Source: JBGAQP01 sp044220635
GTDB lineage: Bacteria; Pseudomonadota; Gammaproteobacteria; Burkholderiales; Usitatibacteraceae
Direction: 5' to 3'
Assembly (NCBI GenBank): GCA_044220635.1
Contig: JBGAQP010000001.1
Span: 124,001 to 188,000 of the forward strand
Length of the DNA stretch: 64,000 nt
Shown here in pieces: positions 8,730 through 16,289 of the stretch. The notes under the pieces are model-generated. The model did no database searches. It was not told the DNA's origin and worked only from the letters and a program-made list of their open reading frames with translations. The position numbers and the translations under genes were made by a program. How positions within the stretch are numbered: position 1 is the first letter of the stretch; each line of letters opens with the position of its first letter.

Positions 8730-9143
8730 ATGGCCGACACGATCCGCCGCATGGACTATTTCCACGTCATGGTGAAGGACAAGCCCGGCGAAGGCGCGAA
8801 GATCATGGAGGGACTGTCCACCGGGGGGGTGAGCCTGCTCGCGTTCTCCGGCTTTCCCCAGGGCAAGGGCGCGCAGGTCGTCTTCGTGCCCGAGGACCCG
8901 GAGGCCTTCCTGCGGATCGCCAGGCGGATGAAGCTCAAGCTCTCGAAGACCAAGACGGGCTTCCTCCTGCAGGGCGAGGACCGCATCGGGGCGCTGAACC
9001 GCGTGCTCGCCAAGCTCTCGGAGGCGAAGATCAACGTCACCGCGGTCGACGCCGTCACGGCGGGCAAGGGACGCTTCGGCGCGATCCTCTGGGTCAAGCA
9101 GAAGAACGTCGCCAAGGCCGCCAAGGCCCTCGGCGCGAAGTAG
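8730..9143 (+). CDS. Stand-alone tandem ACT-domain-like protein
   Basis: A 137-residue cytoplasmic protein made of two ACT-like halves. The first (about 7-70) reads YFHVMVKDKPGEGAKIMEGLSTGGVSLL. The second (about 72-135) reads DRIGALNRVLAKLSEAKINVTAVDAVTAG. ACT domains usually bind amino acids or other small ligands and regulate enzymes, but no catalytic domain is attached. GGAGAGG lies six bases before the ATG. The ligand and partner are unknown; it follows ubiA by 68 bp on the same strand. Confidence 0.75.
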   Translation: MADTIRRMDYFHVMVKDKPGEGAKIMEGLSTGGVSLLAFSGFPQGKGAQVVFVPEDPEAFLRIARRMKLKLSKTKTGFLLQGEDRIGALNRVLAKLSEAKINVTAVDAVTAGKGRFGAILWVKQKNVAKAAKALGAK

Positions 9144-9161
9144 GCCGGCACCCGGACGCGG

Positions 9162-10430
9162 ATGGACGCGACGATCCACCTCGTCGCCGGCGTGCGCACG
9201 CCCTTCGCGCGCGTGGACGGGGCGCTTCGCCGCCGCGACGCGGTGGCGCTGTCCGTGCCGGTGGTGCAGGCGATGGCCGCCTCGCTCGCCGCGGGCGAGC
9301 GCCCCGACCTCCTCGTCTGGGGCACGGTCGCGCCCAACCTCGGCTGGAGCAACATCGCCCGCGAGGTCCTCATCGACGCGAAGCTCGACGCCGCCACGCC
9401 CGCCTTCTCGACCGTGCTCGCGTGCTCGACTTCCATGGTCGCGGTCTTCGAGGCGGCGGGGCTGCTCGGCGGCGACCTGCACCTCGCGCTCTGCGGCGGC
9501 GTGGAGAGCATGAGCCGCGTGCAGATCGGGTTGCGCCAGGGCCTTTCGGACTGGATCCGGCGCCTCGCCCAGGCGCGCGGCCTCGGCGAGAGGGTCGAGC
9601 GCTTCCTCGAGATCCGCGCCGCGGACCTCGGCCTGCACGTGCCGAGCGTGGCGAACCGGGCGACCGGCAAGAGCATGGGGGAGCACTGCGAGGAGATGGC
9701 GAAGGCGTGGAGGATCGCGCGCGGGGACCAGGACGCGCTGGCGCTCGCCTCCCACCAGGCGGCCGTGAAGGCGATGGCCTCGGGCTTCCTCGACGACCTC
9801 GTGATCGCCGTCGACGGCGTGGAGAAGGACGGCATCCCGCGCGCGGACGCCTCGGCGAGCAAGCTCGCCTCGCTCAAGCCCGCCTTCGATCGCGCGAGCG
9901 GCGAGGGCACGATCACCGCGGGCAACGCCTCGCCCCTCACGGACGGCGCGGCCGCGGTGTGGGTCGCCACCGACGCGGGGCTCGCGAGGCTGCCCGCGGG
10001 CCGCGCGCGCGCGCGCCTCGTCGACTGGGAGATCGCCGCCGTCGACATCTTCCACGAGGGCCTGCTGATGGCGCCCGCCTACGCGATCCCGCGGCTGCTC
10101 GCGCGCCGCGGCCTCGCGCTCGAGGCGATCGACCTCTGGGAGATCCACGAGGCCTTCGCCGCGCAGGTGCTGTGCAACCTGGCCGCGCTCGAGAGCGAGG
10201 ATTTCCTGCGCGACAAGGTGCGCGTCGACGCGCGCCTCGGGCGCTTCCCCCGCGAGCGGCTCAATCCCAACGGCGGCAGCATCGCGATCGGCCATCCCTT
10301 CGGGGCCACGGGCGCGCGCATCCTCTCGCAGGCCGTGAAGGAGCTCGCGGCGATGGGGCCGGGCCGGCGCGCCGTCGTCTCGATCTGCGCCGACGGGGGA
10401 CTCGCGACCGTGGCGCTGCTGGAGAGCTGA
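9162..10430 (+). CDS. Thiolase-family acetyl-CoA acyltransferase
   Basis: A 422-residue thiolase-fold enzyme, which either cleaves 3-ketoacyl-CoA or condenses two acyl-CoAs. The nucleophilic cysteine is Cys88 in VLACSTSM. The active-site histidine blocks are EIHEAFAA (His329) and GHPFGATGAR (about 378-387). The second cysteine is Cys409 in CADGG, where most thiolases have CxGGG, so one glycine is an aspartate. The middle loop ASKLASLKPAF and GTITAGNASPLTDGAAA are typical of FadI/AtoB-type enzymes. Substrate length cannot be read. It ends four bases before the next gene. Confidence 0.88.
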   Translation: MDATIHLVAGVRTPFARVDGALRRRDAVALSVPVVQAMAASLAAGERPDLLVWGTVAPNLGWSNIAREVLIDAKLDAATPAFSTVLACSTSMVAVFEAAGLLGGDLHLALCGGVESMSRVQIGLRQGLSDWIRRLAQARGLGERVERFLEIRAADLGLHVPSVANRATGKSMGEHCEEMAKAWRIARGDQDALALASHQAAVKAMASGFLDDLVIAVDGVEKDGIPRADASASKLASLKPAFDRASGEGTITAGNASPLTDGAAAVWVATDAGLARLPAGRARARLVDWEIAAVDIFHEGLLMAPAYAIPRLLARRGLALEAIDLWEIHEAFAAQVLCNLAALESEDFLRDKVRVDARLGRFPRERLNPNGGSIAIGHPFGATGARILSQAVKELAAMGPGRRAVVSICADGGLATVALLES

Positions 10431-10434
10431 GGCC

Positions 10435-11139
10435 ATGGGAACCAACCGCGTCGCGGCCGCCGAGTACCTCGACCCCGAGCTTCCGGACCGGCTGACGGTG
10501 CACAAGCTGCGCGTCGTGCGCGCGACCCCGGAGAGCCTCGAGGGCTACGGGCGCCTCGTGGACGACCCGAAGGGATTCCCGGTCGAGATCGTCGCCTGGC
10601 CGGTCCCGGGCTGGCGCGCCCTCGACCCGGACACGGGCATCGAGGCGGGCACGACGACGGGCATCTTCCGCATCTGGTGGGAGGGCGATTTCCTGTTCGG
10701 GCTGAACGAGGCGGTCGGCGCGCGCGACACCGCCCCCGCCACGGGCGTGGCGGCCAACCACTACCTCTTCGGCTGGTCCTGCGATCCGCGCACCGCGCGC
10801 CGCGACAACCCGGCGCCGGAGCGCTCGCGGGTCCTGCTCTGGCACGTGAACTACCACCCCGACGGCGGGCAGCTCTTCTTCCCGCTCGACGGGGGTGCCT
10901 TCCTCTCGCCGCTCGCGCTGCCCGGCGACGACGTCGCACCCGGCGACTTCGTCGCCTTCCACGTGGACCGCGGCAAGGGCCTCTACATCCATCCGGGCAT
11001 CTGGCACGAGGGCGTCTTCCCCGTGGCCGCGCGCGGCCGGTTCCACGACGAGCAGGGCCGGGTCCATGCCCGGGTGAGCTGCCACCTCGCGCGCGAGTTC
11101 GGCGCGCTGCTCGAGCTGCCGCTCGCCGCGCCGGACTGA
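10435..11139 (+). CDS. Ureidoglycolate-lyase-like (AllA-type) cupin protein
   Basis: A 234-residue protein whose C-terminal half resembles the AllA fold: FHVDRGKGLYIHPGIWHEGVFP has the family's Tyr...Trp-His pattern. It also contains TTTGIFRIWWEGDFLFGLNEAVGARD. True AllA releases urea from ureidoglycolate during allantoin use and is about 160 residues; this protein is longer. No other allantoin gene is nearby, and its partner is a thiolase four bases upstream, so the substrate may differ. Fold assignment is moderate; reaction is uncertain. Confidence 0.55.
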   Translation: MGTNRVAAAEYLDPELPDRLTVHKLRVVRATPESLEGYGRLVDDPKGFPVEIVAWPVPGWRALDPDTGIEAGTTTGIFRIWWEGDFLFGLNEAVGARDTAPATGVAANHYLFGWSCDPRTARRDNPAPERSRVLLWHVNYHPDGGQLFFPLDGGAFLSPLALPGDDVAPGDFVAFHVDRGKGLYIHPGIWHEGVFPVAARGRFHDEQGRVHARVSCHLAREFGALLELPLAAPD

Positions 11140-11149
11140 GTGATCGCCC

Positions 11150-11165
11150 CGCCTCAGTCGAGGCG
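11150..11165. terminator. Weak hairpin between convergent genes
   Basis: CGCCTC-AGTC-GAGGCG forms a 6-bp stem between the ends of the AllA-like gene (11139) and the hyfI-like gene (stop at 11154), overlapping the latter's last codons. No T-run follows, so a terminator role is only suggested by position. Confidence 0.25.
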
Positions 11166-11669
11166 CGCGCTCACCGCCGTGAGGATGCCCTCGAGGATCG
11201 CGAGCGGGGGCGGCGGGCAGCCGGGAACGGCCACGTCCACCGGGATCACGTTGGAGACCTTCCCGCAGCTCGCGTAGCTCTCGCCGAAGACGCCGCCCGT
11301 GCAGCCGCACTCGCCCACGGCCACGACGAGCTTCGGGTCCGGGGTCGCCTCGTAGGCGATCCGCAGCGCCCGCTCCATGTTCTTCGCCACCGGCCCGGTC
11401 ACGAGCAGCAGGTCCGCGTGCCGCGGGCTCGCGACGAAACGCATCCCGAGCCCCTCGAGGTTGTAGTACGGATTGTTCAGGGCGTGGATCTCGAGCTCGC
11501 AGCCGTTGCACGAGCCCGCGTCCACCTGGCGGATCGCGAGCGCGCGCCCCAGGAGGCGAAGCACCTCGGCCTGGATCTCGCCCGCGCGCGCGCGCCACTC
11601 GTCGTTCGCGACCGGAGGGCGCTCGCTCACGATGCCGGTCCTCAGGATCTGGCGGAAAAGCGGGATCAT
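11154..11669 (-). CDS. hyfI: NuoB/HyfI-like [4Fe-4S] subunit of a complex-I-like membrane complex
   Basis: A 171-residue protein of the NuoB/HycG/HyfI family, the subunit that holds the terminal [4Fe-4S] cluster next to the quinone or NiFe site. The ligand cysteines are all visible: CNGC (54-57), GECGCTGG (Cys121/123) and PGCPPPP (Cys151). It is the last gene of a six-gene run on the minus strand; its ATG overlaps the stop of the large-subunit gene. Electron transfer through this subunit therefore seems intact even though its partner has lost the NiFe ligands. Confidence 0.88.
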   Translation of the reverse strand: MIPLFRQILRTGIVSERPPVANDEWRARAGEIQAEVLRLLGRALAIRQVDAGSCNGCELEIHALNNPYYNLEGLGMRFVASPRHADLLLVTGPVAKNMERALRIAYEATPDPKLVVAVGECGCTGGVFGESYASCGKVSNVIPVDVAVPGCPPPPLAILEGILTAVSARLD

Positions 11670-13216
11670 CAGAGGTCCTGCCCCGAGTAGCTCAGGTTGA
11701 AGCTCTTGTTGATGAGCGGGAAGTCGGGAACGATGTTGCCCATCACCGCGTGCTCGAGGAGCGGCCAGTTCTGCCACGAGGGGTCGTGCGCGTGGCCGCG
11801 GCGGATCGCCCCGCCCGCGCCCGCCTCGAGGGCGACGAAGACCTCGCCGCGCCAGCCCTCCACCCAGCCGTAGCCGACCGCGCCCGCGCGCGCCGTCGGC
11901 AGCTCCACCGCGATCTCGCCCCCCGGCATCCCGGCGACGATCGCGCGCACGAGCCGCAGCGATTCGGCCACCTCGGCGAAGCGCGCGCTCACGCGCGCGG
12001 CCACGTCCCCGGCGGAAAGGACCACCTTCATCACGCCGAGCGCGTCGTAGGGCTTCGCGGGGAAGTCGCAGCGCAGGTCGTGGGGCTGCCCGCTCGCGCG
12101 CCCCGCGAGCCCCGCGAGGCCGAGGCGCGCGGCGAGCTCGGGCGTCACGCGCCCCGTGGTGATGAAGCGGTCCTGCATGCCCGAGTGCTCCTCGAAGATC
12201 GAGCGCAGCCGCGCGAGCTCGGCCTCGATCGCGTCGGCCTGCCGCGCGATGGCGGCGGCGTGCGCGTCGTCGAGGTCCGCCGCGACCCCGCCGGGCACGA
12301 TGCGGTCCATGAGCAGGCGGTGGCCGAAGGCCCCGTGGTTGAGGCGCAGCCAATCCTCCTTGAGGCGCATGAACTGGGCGAGCGCGAAGCCGAAGGCCGC
12401 GTCGTTGCCCAGCGCCCCGAGGTCGCCCAGGTGGTTGGCCACGCGCTCGCGCTCGAGGAAGAGCGCGCGCAGCCAGGCAGCGCGCGGCGGGGGCAGCGCC
12501 GCCGTGAGCGACTCCGCGGCCTGCGCGTAGGCCCAGGCGAAGGCGACCGTCGAATCGCCCGAGACTCGCCCCGCGAGGCGATGGCCCTCGGCGATGCCGA
12601 ACGACTCGAAGCGCTTGTCGATGCCCTTGTGGACGAAGCCGAGGCGCTCCTCAAGCCGCAGCACCTTCTCGCCCACCACGGAGAAGCGGAAATGGCCCGG
12701 CTCGATGATGCCGGCGTGGATGGGCCCCACCGGGATCTCGTGCACCCCCTCGCCTTCGACGCGCACGAAGGGGTAGCTCTCCTGCGCGTTGGCGCCGGCC
12801 GTGGCGGGATCGAAATCGCGCCTCAGCGGGTGGACGCCCGCGGGCCAGGCGCCGTGGCGAAGCCAGGGTCGGGTGTCGGAGGCGCCCTCGGCGGCGATGC
12901 CCAGCAGGTCCGCGACCGCGCGCTGCATGCGGCCGGCCGCGGGGAAGAGGCCGGAGAGATCCGGATAGGCGGCGCGGGAGGCGCCCACGCGCAGCGTGGC
13001 GACGCACAGGCCCGAGGCGAGCGCGTACGCGGCGTGCACGGCGAAGCCGCCATCGCGGTCGCGGTTGTCGCTCGCCCAGAGCGCCACGAGGCGCCCCGAG
13101 GACTCGCGCACGAGGCGCGCGGCCTCGACCCACGCGGCCTCGTCCACGCGCACGGCCGCGGCGGGCACGGCGCCGGCGAGCGCCTGGTAGTCGAGGTCGA
13201 GACCCGGAATGCGCAT
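11669..13216 (-). CDS. hyfG: HyfG/HycE-like large subunit lacking all NiFe-ligating cysteines
   Basis: A 515-residue protein with a NuoC-like N-terminal part (about 1-120) fused to a NuoD/hydrogenase-large-subunit part. NiFe enzymes carry RVCGICG-type and DPCxxC-type pairs. Here the equivalents are GRVSGDS (about 216-222) and DPSWQNWP (about 478-485); there is no CxxC in the whole protein. It therefore cannot bind a NiFe centre and is not a working hydrogenase. This matches what I know as Ehr complexes (energy-converting-hydrogenase-related). The fold, operon and partner subunits are otherwise intact, so it probably couples an unknown redox reaction, perhaps with quinone, to ion pumping. Confidence 0.85.
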   Translation of the reverse strand: MRIPGLDLDYQALAGAVPAAAVRVDEAAWVEAARLVRESSGRLVALWASDNRDRDGGFAVHAAYALASGLCVATLRVGASRAAYPDLSGLFPAAGRMQRAVADLLGIAAEGASDTRPWLRHGAWPAGVHPLRRDFDPATAGANAQESYPFVRVEGEGVHEIPVGPIHAGIIEPGHFRFSVVGEKVLRLEERLGFVHKGIDKRFESFGIAEGHRLAGRVSGDSTVAFAWAYAQAAESLTAALPPPRAAWLRALFLERERVANHLGDLGALGNDAAFGFALAQFMRLKEDWLRLNHGAFGHRLLMDRIVPGGVAADLDDAHAAAIARQADAIEAELARLRSIFEEHSGMQDRFITTGRVTPELAARLGLAGLAGRASGQPHDLRCDFPAKPYDALGVMKVVLSAGDVAARVSARFAEVAESLRLVRAIVAGMPGGEIAVELPTARAGAVGYGWVEGWRGEVFVALEAGAGGAIRRGHAHDPSWQNWPLLEHAVMGNIVPDFPLINKSFNLSYSGQDL

Positions 13217-13219
13217 GCC

Positions 13220-14671
13220 CTATCCGATCAGCTTCGCCGCCTGCTCGAACCAGGCGGCGAGGTAGGGCGGGATCCACAGGCCCAGCACCAGCCCGATGCC
13301 GATGTGCACGAACACGGGCACGAGGGCCGGCGGGTGCGCGAGGCTCTTCGCGGTGGTGTCCCCGAACACCATCGGCTGGACCTTGCTGAACACGGCGGCG
13401 AAGGCGACGCCGAGCGCGAGGAGCAGGATCGGCGTGGCCCAGGGCTGCTCGCGCATCGCGGTCGTGAGGATCAGGAACTCGCTCGCGAAGACGCCGAAGG
13501 GCGGCATGCCGAGGATCGCGAGTGTGCCGAGCATGAGCCCCCAGCCGACCGTCGGGTTCACCTTGATGAGGCCGCGGATGTCCTCCATCACCTGCGTGCC
13601 CGCCTTCTGCGCCGCGTGGCCGACGGCGAAGAAGATCGAACTCTTGATGAGGGAGTGCACCGTCATGTGCAGCAGCCCCGCGAAGTTCGCCACGGGCCCG
13701 CCCATGCCGAAGGCGAAGGTCATGAGCCCCATGTGCTCGATCGAGGAGTAGGCGAACATGCGCTTGATGTCGCGCTGGCGCGACAGGAAGAAGGCGGCCA
13801 CCACCACCGAGAGCAGCCCGAAGCCCATCATCATGTTGCCGGCGAAGCGCGATTCCAGCGCGCCGTCGGCGAGCACCTTGCAGCGGATCACGCTGTAGAG
13901 CGCGACGTTGAGCAGCAGCCCCGAGAGCACCGCCGAGATGGGCGTCGGCCCCTCGGCGTGGGCGTCCGGCAGCCAGTTGTGCAGCGGCACGAGGCCGATC
14001 TTCGTGCCGTAGCCCACGAGCAGGAAGACGAAGGAGAGCGAGAGGATCGCGGGCTCGAGGTCGCCCTTCACGAGGTTCAGCCGCGTCCAGAGCAGCGCGT
14101 TGCCCTCCGCGCCCAGCACGCGCTCGGCGGCGAAGTAGAGCAGGATCGTGCCGAAGAGCGCCTGGGCGATGCCCACGCCGCACAGGATGAAGTACTTCCA
14201 CGCCGCCTCCAGGCTCGCCGGCGTGCGGTACACGGACACGAGCAGCACCGTGGCGAGGGTCGCCGCCTCCATCGCCACCCACAGGATCCCCATGTTGTTC
14301 GTGGTGAGGGCGAGCAGCATCGTGAACATGAAGGCCTGGTACATGCTGTGGTAGAGCCGCAGCCGCGCCGGGGTCATGCGCCCCTTCTCGCGCTCGATGC
14401 GCATGTAGGGCCGCGAGAAGAGCGAGGTCGTGAAGCCGACGAAGGCGGTCAGCGCCACGAGGAAGACGTTGAGGGAATCGACGAAGAACTGCTCGTAGAT
14501 CCCCATGACGGGCCCCTCGTGGATCACCTGCGCCGTGAGCCAGGCCGAGGCGCCGAGCGTGGCGAGGCTGAAGGCGGAATTCCACTCCGGGGCGGCCTCG
14601 CGCTCGCCCAGCAGCCAGAGGAAGGGCGCCCCGAGGAGCGGGATCGCGAGCAGGACGACGAGCGCTTCCAT
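13220..14671 (-). CDS. hyfF: HyfF/NuoN-like proton-channel membrane subunit
   Basis: A 483-residue polytopic membrane protein of the antiporter-like family shared with NuoL/M/N and Mrp. Key family blocks are WVAMEAATLATVLLV with its membrane glutamate, GYGTKIGLVPLHNWLPDAHAEGPTPISAVLSG with the channel lysine, and RMFAYSSIEHMG. Around 12-14 hydrophobic segments can be counted. It should form one ion half-channel pair of the complex. It lies between hyfE- and hyfG-like genes with gaps of only a few bases. Confidence 0.9.
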   Translation of the reverse strand: MEALVVLLAIPLLGAPFLWLLGEREAAPEWNSAFSLATLGASAWLTAQVIHEGPVMGIYEQFFVDSLNVFLVALTAFVGFTTSLFSRPYMRIEREKGRMTPARLRLYHSMYQAFMFTMLLALTTNNMGILWVAMEAATLATVLLVSVYRTPASLEAAWKYFILCGVGIAQALFGTILLYFAAERVLGAEGNALLWTRLNLVKGDLEPAILSLSFVFLLVGYGTKIGLVPLHNWLPDAHAEGPTPISAVLSGLLLNVALYSVIRCKVLADGALESRFAGNMMMGFGLLSVVVAAFFLSRQRDIKRMFAYSSIEHMGLMTFAFGMGGPVANFAGLLHMTVHSLIKSSIFFAVGHAAQKAGTQVMEDIRGLIKVNPTVGWGLMLGTLAILGMPPFGVFASEFLILTTAMREQPWATPILLLALGVAFAAVFSKVQPMVFGDTTAKSLAHPPALVPVFVHIGIGLVLGLWIPPYLAAWFEQAAKLIG

Positions 14672-14678
14672 CGCTTCC

Positions 14679-15338
14679 TCAGTCCTCCTTCAGGCGCTCG
14701 AGGTGGTGCATGTCGAGGGAGTCGAACTGCTCGCGGATCTGGAAGAGGAACACGCCCAGGATCACCATCCCCACGAGCACGTCGAGGGCGATGCCGAGCT
14801 CGACGACCATCGGCATCCCGTAGGTGGCGCTGGTGGCGGCGAAGAACAGGCCGTTTTCCATCGCGAGGAACCCGATCACCTGGGGCACCGCCTTCGAGCG
14901 CGTGATCATCATGAGGAAGGACATCAGCACGCAGGCGAGCGCGATGCCCAGCGTCCCGCGCGCGATCGACTGGGAGAACTCCGAGATCGGCAGCGCCAGG
15001 TTGAAGGCGAAGACCACGAGCACGATGCCCACGATCATCATCGTCGGGATGTTGATGAGCGTCTCGATGTCCCACTTCACGTTGAGGCGGCGGATGAGCC
15101 GGTGCAGGATCAGGGGCAGCACCACCACCTTCAGCACGAAGGTGATTCCCGCCGACCAGTAGAGGTGGTGCTGGCCGGTGGCCCAGGCGACGGTGAGCGT
15201 CGAGCCCACGAGCGCGAGCCCCTGGAACGCGAAGAGGTTGATGAGCGCGACGATCCGGCGCTGCGCGAGCATCGCGAAGGCGATGAGCAGCAGCGCCGCG
15301 GCGAAGAGGTTGACGACCTGGCCGGAGAGCGGGTTCAT
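14679..15338 (-). CDS. hyfE: HyfE-like membrane subunit
   Basis: A 219-residue membrane protein with about seven hydrophobic spans, of the HyfE family (NuoK-related in its C-terminal half). The C-terminal part shows GFLAMENGLFFAATSATYGMPMVVELGIALDVLVGMVILG, with two glutamates in membrane segments as expected for the E-channel. It lies three bases after the hyfC-like gene. It should link the hydrophilic arm's redox chemistry to the ion channels. Confidence 0.87.
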   Translation of the reverse strand: MNPLSGQVVNLFAAALLLIAFAMLAQRRIVALINLFAFQGLALVGSTLTVAWATGQHHLYWSAGITFVLKVVVLPLILHRLIRRLNVKWDIETLINIPTMMIVGIVLVVFAFNLALPISEFSQSIARGTLGIALACVLMSFLMMITRSKAVPQVIGFLAMENGLFFAATSATYGMPMVVELGIALDVLVGMVILGVFLFQIREQFDSLDMHHLERLKED

Positions 15339-15341
15339 CGC

Positions 15342-16289
15342 CTAGGCGCCGAGCAGGATGTGCACGAGCACCGCGAGCACGCCCAGCAGGAAGGCGGTCG
15401 CGAGGAACTCGGGCACGCGGAAGATGCGCATCTTGGCGAGCGCGGTCTCGATGAAGGCGAGCGCGGCGCCCCCGGCCGCGAGCTTGGCGAGGAGCACCGG
15501 CAGCGCCCAGAGCAGCGCCACGTGGTCCCTCGCCTCCGCGATGCCCCAGGGGAAGAAGACCGCGAGCCCCGCGCAGGAATAGGCGAAGAGCTTGAGAGCC
15601 GAGGCCCACTCGACGAGCGCGAGGTGCCGCCCCGAGTACTCGAGGATCATCGCCTCGTGGATCATCGTGAGCTCGAGGTGGGTCGCCGGGTTGTCCACGG
15701 GCACGCGCGCGTTCTCGGCGAGCGAGACCATGGTGAAGGCGACCCCCGCGAAGGCGAGGCTCGGCAGGATCGCGAACTCGCGGTGCGCGAGCGTGCCGAC
15801 GATGGTCGCGAGCGAGGTCGAGCTGCAGATGAGGGAGGCGGTGAAGAGCACCATCAGGAGCGCGGGCTCGGCGAGGAAGCCGATCAGCATCTCGCGCCGG
15901 GCGCCGAGCGTGCCGAAGGAGGTGCCGATGTCCATGGCGGCGAGCGAGATGAACAGGCGCGCGAGCGCGAAGAGCCCGACGAGGGCGATCGCGTCCGCGG
16001 CGGGCGCGAGCGGCAGGTTCGTCGACAGCGTCGGGATGATCGCCGAGGCGAGCAGCATGCAGCCGAACACGATGTAGGGCGCGGCGCGGAAGATGGGCGA
16101 GGCGTCGTGCGCGACGACGGATTCCTTCCAGAAGAGCTTGTGCAGCTGCCGGAACGGCAGCAGCAGGGGCGGCGCGCGCCGGTTCTGCAGCCACGCCCGG
16201 CACTGGTTCACCCAGCCCACGAGCAGCGGCGCCACGACGAGCGCCACGAGCATCTCGAGGAGTTGGGCGAGGACGCCTTCGAGGTTCAT
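15342..16289 (-). CDS. hyfC: HyfC/NuoH-like membrane anchor subunit
   Basis: A 315-residue protein of the NuoH/HycD/HyfC family, which docks the hydrophilic arm to the membrane. Family blocks seen are PLLLPFRQLHKLFWKESVV near the start, SLAAMDIGTSFGTLGARREMLIGFLAEPAL, and ENARVPVDNPATHLELTMIHEAMILEYSG, with the conserved acidic residues of the quinone-side loops. Eight or so membrane spans. The start at 16289 overlaps the hyfB-like stop by four bases (ATGA), so the two are translationally coupled. Confidence 0.92.
   Translation of the reverse strand: MNLEGVLAQLLEMLVALVVAPLLVGWVNQCRAWLQNRRAPPLLLPFRQLHKLFWKESVVAHDASPIFRAAPYIVFGCMLLASAIIPTLSTNLPLAPAADAIALVGLFALARLFISLAAMDIGTSFGTLGARREMLIGFLAEPALLMVLFTASLICSSTSLATIVGTLAHREFAILPSLAFAGVAFTMVSLAENARVPVDNPATHLELTMIHEAMILEYSGRHLALVEWASALKLFAYSCAGLAVFFPWGIAEARDHVALLWALPVLLAKLAAGGAALAFIETALAKMRIFRVPEFLATAFLLGVLAVLVHILLGA

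Noticed and set aside
7899..9143. Long frame fused upstream of the ACT protein
   Set aside because: The upstream part is out of frame with ubiA and Arg/Ala-rich. A clear ribosome-binding site and ATG at 8730 mark the real start.
11669..13216. Calling the large subunit a NiFe hydrogenase
   Set aside because: Neither cysteine pair is present and no hyp maturation genes are nearby, so the name would mislead. The hyf symbols are kept only to show subunit homology.
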